Assembly: GCA_002502215.1 (NCBI GenBank)
Contig: DAPT01000075.1
Coordinates: 14,511 to 22,877, forward strand
From: Euryarchaeota archaeon UBA124
GTDB lineage: Archaea > Thermoplasmatota > Poseidoniia > Poseidoniales > Poseidoniaceae
Length of the DNA stretch: 8,367 bases
Direction of reading: 5' to 3'
Each line of letters starts with the position of its first letter. The first letter of the stretch is position 1. The position numbers were made by a program, and so were the translations under genes. This document shows, piece after piece, positions 1 through 5,430 of this stretch. The notes beneath the pieces were generated by a model that saw nothing but the letters and a program-made list of their open reading frames with translations, was not told where the DNA came from and did no database searches.

Positions 1-812
1 GGATTGATCATTGCAGTCATGGTCCAATCATCGTTGTTTCTTTTCGCCTCGCGTAAAATTGTGCCAACACCTCGTTGCTCAACGTGAATGCCGGTTAAAT
101 CAACCAAATCGCTGGGAATACTTTCGAGAAGTTTCGACTCGATCTGATACGCAAAATCTGCCGATGGATCGAGGATATGCTCAACTCTGTTCTTTGGAAA
201 CCCGACACGTCCAACAAGAAGTGTGAAGCCATTGAGGGGTGGTGGAACGAAGTGAGAACGCTCGGGAGACCCTTTGTGCAAACCAAGCGTATGCCTTCGA
301 GTTTTACTTGAAAGAAGGTTGTATTGTGAACGTTTCGCAACGTAACCGTCGATGGACCCATCTGCCCGCAGGGCCTCGAGTTGCTCTATTTCCTCACGTG
401 AATCAAATCCTACTCCATCAAGTTCGATATCATCCTTGTTTATCAGGTCCAAATCCTGTCGTAATCGAAGCAATTGTCGTTGCAGCAGTGGGTGATGGCA
501 AACAATGCGAGCATTTTTGACGAGATATTCTGGTTTGTCATCACTAACCAACACCCATGTTGGTTCTCGGCGAGAGAGCAAACCCACAATCGCAATTTTT
601 TCATTTTTGTGCTCCATCCAATTTTGGGGACTCATTGCGACCAAATCCCCGAAACCATCATCAAGCAAAACAAGCGCATCATCGATGGTTGGCGTTTGAC
701 GTAGAATTGCATTAAACGTCTTACTGCGTTGCTCTAAGACCTTCTCGATTTGATGACGAACGCCGTCGCCGTGAGACGATGTTGAGAGGAATACTAAACG
801 CTCGCTATCCAT
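1..812 (-). CDS. Degenerate hydroxymethylbilane synthase (HemC)-like protein, C-terminus cut by window edge
   Basis: An open frame runs without a stop from an ATG at 812-810 to the left edge (270 codons plus part of the next). A good Shine-Dalgarno, GAGGT (819-823 on the complement), sits 6 bases upstream and fixes the start. By eye the protein follows the three-domain order of hydroxymethylbilane synthase, which joins four porphobilinogens in tetrapyrrole synthesis: GDLVAMSPQNW (55-65) lies where the family has DLAVHSLKDVP, LLSRREPTWVLVS (78-90) matches its PRExPxDALVS stretch, ARIVCHHPLLQRQLLRLR (101-118) matches GTSSLRRxAQL, and FVPPPLNGFTLLVGR (188-202) matches the LPAxGQGALGIExR region. 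The catalytic Asp of SLKD reads as Asn64, the twin Arg of SSLRR is not conserved, and no LEGGC cofactor Cys is seen near residue 230. Homology is an eye alignment and moderately supported. A working synthase is unlikely, so the function is unknown; a pseudoenzyme or ligand-binding protein is possible. It is transcribed away from the lipid genes. Confidence 0.65.
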   Translation of the reverse strand, partial: MDSERLVFLSTSSHGDGVRHQIEKVLEQRSKTFNAILRQTPTIDDALVLLDDGFGDLVAMSPQNWMEHKNEKIAIVGLLSRREPTWVLVSDDKPEYLVKNARIVCHHPLLQRQLLRLRQDLDLINKDDIELDGVGFDSREEIEQLEALRADGSIDGYVAKRSQYNLLSSKTRRHTLGLHKGSPERSHFVPPPLNGFTLLVGRVGFPKNRVEHILDPSADFAYQIESKLLESIPSDLVDLTGIHVEQRGVGTILREAKRNNDDWTMTAMIN

Positions 813-818
813 CTTCTG

Positions 819-823
819 ACCTC
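819..823 (-). promoter_or_regulatory. Shine-Dalgarno of the HemC-like gene
   Basis: The complement reads GAGGT six bases before the ATG at 812-810 and pairs with the CACCTCC end of archaeal 16S rRNA. It decides the start of a gene that would otherwise be easy to miss because it runs off the window. It lies just outside the first palindrome. Confidence 0.6.
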
Positions 824-824
824 G

Positions 825-841
825 GCTGAGGGGCCCTCAGC
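825..841. repeat. Perfect palindrome, 7-bp arms, in divergent intergenic region
   Basis: GCTGAGG-GGC-CCTCAGC is a perfect inverted repeat with a 3-base centre, GC-rich against its surroundings. It lies between the divergent HemC-like and prenyl synthase genes, next to the Shine-Dalgarno of the former. It could be an operator for a dimeric regulator or an RNA hairpin in the leader of the minus-strand transcript. The sequence does not separate these. Confidence 0.5.
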
Positions 842-847
842 AATCTA

Positions 848-860
848 TGGGCGTAGCCCA
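848..860. repeat. Second palindrome, 5-bp arms, in divergent intergenic region
   Basis: TGGGC-GTA-GCCCA is a perfect inverted repeat with a 3-base centre, starting 6 bases after the end of the first palindrome. The two centres are 21 bases apart, about two helical turns, which suits two regulator dimers on one face of the DNA. Binding is inferred only. Confidence 0.4.
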
Positions 861-862
861 CT

Positions 863-870
863 CATTAAGA
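863..870 (+). promoter_or_regulatory. Possible TATA-like element of the prenyl synthase operon
   Basis: CATTAAGA is the most AT-rich stretch before the GTG start at 894 and is centred about 27 bases upstream of it. That is the spacing expected for an archaeal TATA box on a leaderless transcript. No Shine-Dalgarno precedes the GTG, which fits leaderless initiation. The match to a TATA consensus is weak. Confidence 0.25.
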
Positions 871-893
871 AGGACACCCTCATCGTCTAGTTC

Positions 894-1877
894 GTGCAAG
901 CAATTTCTGAAGCGCAACTTCTCCGCCTAGAGGACCTTCGAGAAAAGGTCAATGTAGCGCTTGAGACGCTCATCCAGCGCGAGGTCAACAAAGGCGCAGG
1001 CGAAGTTGCAAAGCTCTCAGGCGAAATTTTGTTGTCAGGCGGCAAACGATTGCGACCTTTACTCGGAATATTTTGCTACGAAGTAGCAGGCGGCAAGGAC
1101 ATTGATGAGATCATGGACCTTGCCTTAGCGTTTGAAATGATTCATACTGCAACACTCATCCACGACGATATTAATGACGCAGCGAAGCTCCGTCGAGGCG
1201 TCACTACATTGCATGAACGCATTGGTCAACCAAAGGCAATCATAGCCGGTGATTGGCTTTTTGTTCAGGGATATGGACTAAGCGGCCGTTACACCAAAGA
1301 GTGCATCGATCTGATTCGGGAAGCATGTGCAAACATTGCGGTATCTGAATTCAAACAACTTGACCACGTTCTTGATCTATCGACATCACCAGAAGATTAC
1401 CTTGACATTGTTCGAGGCAAGACTGCTGGGCCATTTGCTGCGGTATGCGAAAGTGCAGCAATAATTGCTGGTGCATCTCCCGAGCAATCGCAAGCCCTCG
1501 GTCGATTTGGGATGGAACTTGGTATTGCGTTCCAACTCATGGACGATCTCCTCGATTTGCGTGGTGACGAGCGGATGGGTAAGCCTCGAGGGAAGGATGT
1601 TCTTGAAGGAAAGATGACCCTTCCTCTAATTCACTCCCTAACACTGCTACACGGTGAACGTCGACGCCACTTGGCAGACATACTCAACAACTTCAATGAT
1701 GGACTCTGGGACGAACTCATGGGATTGCTGGAGACTTCAGATTCCATCATGTACGCAGAATCATTGATGCTAACTCATCTCGAGCGAGCCATCCACGAAT
1801 TGGACAAATTCCCTTCATCGATGGCAAAATCACTGCTCATGCAAGTGGCTGAAAACGTCCACACCAGGCACGACTGA
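894..1877 (+). CDS. Polyprenyl (geranylgeranyl-type) diphosphate synthase
   Basis: A trans-isoprenyl diphosphate synthase that extends an allylic diphosphate with isopentenyl diphosphate in the cytoplasm, here most likely for archaeal membrane lipids. The 327-residue length is normal. Visible motifs in order: GGKRLRP (49-55, diphosphate binding), first Asp-rich motif DDIND (91-95) followed by RRG (100-102), second Asp-rich motif DDLLD (217-221), and GKPRGKD followed by EGKMTLPLI (from about 228). The start is GTG; an in-frame TAG at 888-890 rules out anything longer, and no Shine-Dalgarno is seen. The fifth residue before the first Asp-rich motif is Ala86, where archaeal geranylgeranyl synthases usually have an aromatic residue. 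The stretch HTATLIHDD resembles octaprenyl synthases (IspB), so the product may be longer than C20. It is followed 9 bases later by the reductase gene, surely in one operon. Family is certain; product length is open. Confidence 0.95.
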   Translation: MQAISEAQLLRLEDLREKVNVALETLIQREVNKGAGEVAKLSGEILLSGGKRLRPLLGIFCYEVAGGKDIDEIMDLALAFEMIHTATLIHDDINDAAKLRRGVTTLHERIGQPKAIIAGDWLFVQGYGLSGRYTKECIDLIREACANIAVSEFKQLDHVLDLSTSPEDYLDIVRGKTAGPFAAVCESAAIIAGASPEQSQALGRFGMELGIAFQLMDDLLDLRGDERMGKPRGKDVLEGKMTLPLIHSLTLLHGERRRHLADILNNFNDGLWDELMGLLETSDSIMYAESLMLTHLERAIHELDKFPSSMAKSLLMQVAENVHTRHD

Positions 1878-1881
1878 GGTG
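1876..1881 (+). promoter_or_regulatory. Shine-Dalgarno of the geranylgeranyl reductase
   Basis: GAGGTG overlaps the TGA stop of the synthase gene and lies 5 bases before the ATG at 1887. Stop codon and ribosome-binding site share bases, which suggests translational coupling of the two genes and confirms the ATG as the start. Confidence 0.7.
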
Positions 1882-1886
1882 GTTCA

Positions 1887-3023
1887 ATGGACACCGAACA
1901 CCGAGAGGTCATCATCGTTGGTTCTGGACCAGCCGGAACAACGTGCGCACAACGATTAGCAGAGGAGAACATCGATGTTCTAATTCTTGAGCGCAGAGCG
2001 ATCGTTGGTAACCCTGCACAGTGTGGAGAATGCATTCCTAATTGGGGCGAAGTTGTAGGAACATTTCATGGGATTAATGACCATGAGTGGATAAAAGAAT
2101 CCTTCAACTTCCCTGATCGTGTTCAACTTCACCGCCTGGATCATATGCGTGTTTTCCTTCCAAGTGGAAAATCATACAATTTCGACCTCGATGCCTTTGC
2201 TGGTCATCGCTTGCAATTCGACGGATATCTCGCCGAGAAAGCGATTAATGCAGGGGCTGAAATCAGGATGTCAGAACCGGTAACTAACATAAAAAGACGC
2301 TCAAAATCAGGATCGCTTCTCATTGTGACCGAGAAAGGAAGATACACCTGTGACTTGTTGATAGATGCAAGTGGGTCGCTCGCACATGTTTCCCGATGTC
2401 TCCATGGCAAAGACAAGGATTTCCGTCCAGCTGACCAAGTTCCAACTGCATATGCTCAAGTTCGAGGCAATGTTCCCGAAACCTTCGACGTATTCCTCGG
2501 CAGTGTTGCACCAAAAGGCTACGCTTGGATCATACCAAAAGGCCCAGACACCGCCAACGTGGGACTAGGTGTACGAGCAGGAGCACTCAAAGGCTCCATC
2601 AAAGAACATCTTCAAAACTTCTGTGAAGACCTTGGTTTTGAGATTCTATCGATAGGGGGAGGGTGGATTCCAATGGGAGGGCCAATTAAAACCATGGTTG
2701 ACAAGAACGTCATTGCGGTTGGCGATGCCGCAGGACTCGTCATGCCATCAAATGGAGGTGGCATCTCCCAGGCTATGATTTCTGGTTGTTTTGCTGCGGA
2801 AGCTTACCTAGACCACAAGTTGAATGGGACCCCACTCGAAGCATACCAAGAGCGAATTACATCGTGTTTTGGACGAGCGCTAAAGAATTCATTGCGCTCA
2901 AAAGACATGGGATACCTCATGTTTCAAAACGATTTCATTACTGAGGTCCTTTTGAGGATTCTCGGACCGATTGGTGGAATCAAACGCGCAATGGAATGCG
3001 ACAAACCACTTTGGGTCCTGTAA
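1887..3023 (+). CDS. Geranylgeranyl reductase family FAD-dependent oxidoreductase
   Basis: A flavoprotein of the geranylgeranyl reductase family, which saturates the double bonds of geranylgeranyl chains; in archaea it acts on (di)geranylgeranylglycerol phospholipids at the membrane. Visible motifs: the N-terminal dinucleotide fold GSGPAG (12-17) ending in the ribose-binding acid Glu35; Cys46 in PAQCGE (43-48), the place of the PxQCxE motif in archaeal homologues; GYAWIIPKG (211-219), matching the YxWxFP substrate motif; and GDAAG (279-283), which binds FAD. Length (378) is within the family range. The strong Shine-Dalgarno and the 9-base gap after the synthase indicate one transcript making and then reducing the isoprenoid. 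Substrate, whether free diphosphate, lipid or quinone side chain, is inferred from the neighbour. A stem-loop lies over the stop codon. Confidence 0.93.
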   Translation: MDTEHREVIIVGSGPAGTTCAQRLAEENIDVLILERRAIVGNPAQCGECIPNWGEVVGTFHGINDHEWIKESFNFPDRVQLHRLDHMRVFLPSGKSYNFDLDAFAGHRLQFDGYLAEKAINAGAEIRMSEPVTNIKRRSKSGSLLIVTEKGRYTCDLLIDASGSLAHVSRCLHGKDKDFRPADQVPTAYAQVRGNVPETFDVFLGSVAPKGYAWIIPKGPDTANVGLGVRAGALKGSIKEHLQNFCEDLGFEILSIGGGWIPMGGPIKTMVDKNVIAVGDAAGLVMPSNGGGISQAMISGCFAAEAYLDHKLNGTPLEAYQERITSCFGRALKNSLRSKDMGYLMFQNDFITEVLLRILGPIGGIKRAMECDKPLWVL

Positions 3024-3031
3024 TCCAAAGT
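3008..3031 (+). terminator. Stem-loop over the reductase stop codon, possible 3' end element
   Basis: ACTTTGGGT and ATCCAAAGT can pair over 9 positions (one G-T) around a 6-base loop, enclosing the TAA at 3021-3023. A short T run (ATTTT, 3040-3044) follows. Archaeal termination relies mainly on T-rich tracts, so this may instead be an RNA-stability element or chance. Confidence 0.35.
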
Positions 3032-3083
3032 CGTCGGCAATTTTCATCGGTGTGTTCAAGTCTTAGCGACGCTAGCACTCTTC

Positions 3084-3575
3084 ATGGCGACAATGGGCAC
3101 GAATGATGAGGCGGTCAGCCCTGTCATCGCTACGGTCCTGCTGCTCGCTATCACCGTAATGCTCTCTGGAATGGTCTTTGTGCTTATGCAGGGGGCACTA
3201 AATTCGACTGAGAAAGCTCCGCCCCAGATGACAGTAAGTGTACGTTCACTTGACAACGGATACCATGTCGTACGCATTACAACCCTTGACCAAACGCTTG
3301 ATCCAGGCCGTATCTCATTCAGTCTTCAAGAGCAAGGAAGCACGACCAACGCCTCATTTACTGGGTACGTCAATGATGCAGAAGTGTATTCAGTAATTGG
3401 ATCAAACATATCGTTCCACGATCGAGACGCCAGTTACTCAATATCTGCTGGAGATTACTTTGTGATTCATTCTGAAGCAATTGGGACCAATGAAGGCGAC
3501 TGGACATTCGTTCTACTCGAAGAGTCGATTCAGTATGTCCTCATTCGAGTGGACTTGCCACCGATGAATTCATGA
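3084..3575 (+). CDS. Archaeal type IV pilin-like protein
   Basis: A 163-residue protein with the N-terminus of the archaeal pilin family: EAVSPVIATVLLLAITVML (9-27). Residues before V11 form a short class III signal peptide, probably cut after Ala10 by the archaeal prepilin peptidase. The hydrophobic segment (about 14-35) then serves as membrane anchor and packing helix, leaving a beta-rich exposed domain of about 125 residues with several Asn-x-Ser/Thr sites (for example NAS, NIS). The signal peptide carries acidic D8 and E9 and no Arg/Lys, unlike many pilins. The start could be ATG 3084 or ATG 3093; no Shine-Dalgarno helps. No assembly ATPase or membrane platform gene is in the window, so this is an orphan pilin-like subunit. 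It could build a pilus or be a surface protein sharing only the signal. The coding region overlaps the convergent Lon-domain gene by 6 bases. Confidence 0.85.
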   Translation: MATMGTNDEAVSPVIATVLLLAITVMLSGMVFVLMQGALNSTEKAPPQMTVSVRSLDNGYHVVRITTLDQTLDPGRISFSLQEQGSTTNASFTGYVNDAEVYSVIGSNISFHDRDASYSISAGDYFVIHSEAIGTNEGDWTFVLLEESIQYVLIRVDLPPMNS

Positions 3576-4319
3576 TCCATCTTCGGCATCGCTAAGTGCC
3601 CGAATAAAATTCATCTGGGCATTCTTCTCACCCAATGCCTGTTGCAGAAGGGTAAACAATTCCTGGAGCGATGTTGAACCGATTGCTGCGTCGCGATCTT
3701 CTTGTTTATCGAGGACTGCATTCGCTACTTGCCACAAAGAATCGGTATCGTAAGGAAGAAACTCCTCTTCCAAAACCAAGAGCATTTGTTCAAATTCAAC
3801 GCTTTCATTACGGAACATTGCGTTGACATCAACGATGTGGTTAGCCCAATCGTGAAGGAACGACGCCCATTCTTCAGCAGGCAATTCTCCCTCAACATCA
3901 TCCATCAAGCGTACTTTAGCACGCAGATACAACTTGCCTTCTGGGTCCTCTTCGGCGTATTGTTCAACAAGGTCATCGACGGTTGGATAGATGTCACCAA
4001 ATGGCATTGATGGAAGTGCAGATTGAATGACTTCGATGATCTCGAATCTTTGCGTTCCTTTTGCAGTAAACATGATGTTGGTTCCTTGCTCTTGAATATC
4101 ATCAACTGTGCACAAGACGCCAAATGCGCCGGGCTGTGACCATCCGCCAATGGATTCTAAATCGGGATTGTGTGAAATGTATCCAAACGGTCGCTCATCA
4201 ATGGTGCAATCGTCAAGCATTTGCTTGTAACGAGGTTCGAAAACACGCAATGGTTCACTAACTTTCGGAAAGATTCCAGACGGTAAAACGAACAATGGGA
4301 TTGTCTGGGTCTCAGGCAT
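3570..4319 (-). CDS. Stand-alone Lon N-terminal (substrate-binding) domain protein
   Basis: A 249-residue protein whose N-terminus, IPLFVLPSGIFPKVSEPLRV then FEPRYKQML (7-35), is the signature of the Lon protease N-terminal domain (also in cereblon), which in Lon helps select substrates. The domain continues with FGYI (45-48), GAFGVLCTVDDI and a GTQRFEI segment near 108. There is no AAA+ ATPase or protease part, so it is not Lon; the C-terminal half is acidic and helical. Stand-alone proteins of this type are widespread in bacteria and some archaea and have no settled role. The gene follows moaA by 39 bases on the same strand and is probably co-transcribed, though a functional link to molybdopterin is not evident. 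No clear Shine-Dalgarno is seen. Its TGA overlaps that of the pilin gene within TCATGA. Confidence 0.9.
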   Translation of the reverse strand: MPETQTIPLFVLPSGIFPKVSEPLRVFEPRYKQMLDDCTIDERPFGYISHNPDLESIGGWSQPGAFGVLCTVDDIQEQGTNIMFTAKGTQRFEIIEVIQSALPSMPFGDIYPTVDDLVEQYAEEDPEGKLYLRAKVRLMDDVEGELPAEEWASFLHDWANHIVDVNAMFRNESVEFEQMLLVLEEEFLPYDTDSLWQVANAVLDKQEDRDAAIGSTSLQELFTLLQQALGEKNAQMNFIRALSDAEDGS

Positions 4320-4358
4320 GTTGTCTGACTGGTCTTTGCCCTCTTCAAGGGTTGTGAT

Positions 4359-5360
4359 TCAACCACCGATATAGGACATCTCTACCTTACTTTTTGTTGG
4401 CAAGGAAGATCGCTCCTCAGAGTAACGGTCTTTTCGCTTCTTCCAGATGGACTGAAGAGCGGTTTTGATGTCATCGGATGTTCCATCCATCCGAAGAATT
4501 CCCCTAACATCGTGGCCATTGTTTGCGAACAAACATGTGTAGATGTTTCCGTTAGCGGAAAGCCTCGCACGAGAGCAATCACCACAGAAAGGATTGGTGA
4601 TGGATTCAATAAATCCGATTTTCCAACCATCTGCAGTGGTGTATACCTTCGCAACATCACTTTGGTGAATTGCTTGATTGGATTGCAGTGCCCCGAGCTC
4701 CTTTTCAATCCTTGAGCGCATGACTTTACCTGAAACAACATGATCTAAATTCCAATTGTTTGTGGTTCCCACATCCATGTATTCGATAAATCGGACTGGG
4801 ATTTGACGTGGACCAAATGTTTCGATCATGTTGATTATTTGGTCGTCGTTCACGTTTTTCTTTACAACTGTGTTGATTTTTAGAGGAATGCCTCGTGCTT
4901 GCACTTCATCGATTGCATCCAGTACAACACTTGGTTCTGCGTCTGTATCTCCCATGCTTTGATACACTTCTTTCTTCAACGAATCCAAAGAGATGGTAAT
5001 TCTACTCAAACCGGCTTCATGGAGTTTGGTTAATTGCCTCTTTAGCAACAATCCATTGGTTGTTATCGCGATGTCCAAATCAGCCGAGGAGGCTCGAAGT
5101 TGGCGAACCAGCTCATGCAAATCCCGACGAAGGAGTGGTTCTCCACCGGTTAAGCGAACCTTTCGTAAACCATGCGGAATCAATGCCTCGACCACGCGTA
5201 CAATCTCTTCGAACCTCAAGATGTCTTCTTTGGGGAGAAATTCATGATTCTCGTCAAAATGTTCTCTCGGCATGCAATACCGACACCGCATATTGCAACG
5301 GTCGGTCACCGATATGCGTAGATCGAGGAGAGGTCGGTCGTGCACGTCCTCCAAGACCAT
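4359..5360 (-). CDS. moaA: GTP 3',8-cyclase MoaA, radical SAM enzyme of molybdopterin synthesis
   Basis: MoaA converts GTP to 3',8-cyclo-7,8-dihydro-GTP, the first step of molybdenum/tungsten cofactor synthesis. The 333-residue protein is complete. The radical SAM cluster Cys are C22, C26 and C29 (DRCNMRCRYC), and LTGGEPLLR (about 70-78) binds SAM. The second, GTP-binding cluster uses C259, C262 and C276 in the expected Cx2Cx13C spacing, with the conserved CSRARLS and its Arg residues. The protein ends in IGG, the C-terminal Gly-Gly tail needed by MoaA. ATG 5360 gives the usual short lead before the first cluster; no strong Shine-Dalgarno precedes it. It is divergent from aroA with a 70-base gap and upstream of the Lon-domain gene. 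Its presence implies a molybdo- or tungstoenzyme elsewhere in the genome. Confidence 0.96.
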   Translation of the reverse strand: MVLEDVHDRPLLDLRISVTDRCNMRCRYCMPREHFDENHEFLPKEDILRFEEIVRVVEALIPHGLRKVRLTGGEPLLRRDLHELVRQLRASSADLDIAITTNGLLLKRQLTKLHEAGLSRITISLDSLKKEVYQSMGDTDAEPSVVLDAIDEVQARGIPLKINTVVKKNVNDDQIINMIETFGPRQIPVRFIEYMDVGTTNNWNLDHVVSGKVMRSRIEKELGALQSNQAIHQSDVAKVYTTADGWKIGFIESITNPFCGDCSRARLSANGNIYTCLFANNGHDVRGILRMDGTSDDIKTALQSIWKKRKDRYSEERSSLPTKSKVEMSYIGG

Positions 5361-5430
5361 ACCATTTCCACTTCGCTTTGGATTGTGAATGTTTGCAAGG
5401 CTTCATCTGATATGATTCTCTGGGAAGGGT

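Noticed and set aside
11..704. Several plus-strand open frames of 60-95 codons in the first 700 bases
   Set aside because: They are overlapping shadows of the minus-strand HemC-like gene, which has a continuous frame, a good Shine-Dalgarno and recognisable family blocks.
866..903. tRNA-like stretch (CCCTCATCGTCTAGTTCGTG)
   Set aside because: No acceptor stem or anticodon arm can be drawn, and the stretch runs into the coding start of the prenyl synthase.
3570..4319. Truncated Lon protease or pseudogene
   Set aside because: The frame is intact, has a normal start and stop, and its length fits the known stand-alone domain family; no remnant of ATPase or protease parts follows.
5361..5430. Paired promoters in the moaA/aroA divergent gap
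   Set aside because: A TGATATGA at 5408-5415 is the only AT-rich element and lies only about 20 bases before the aroA ATG; nothing clear is seen for moaA, so no promoter is called.
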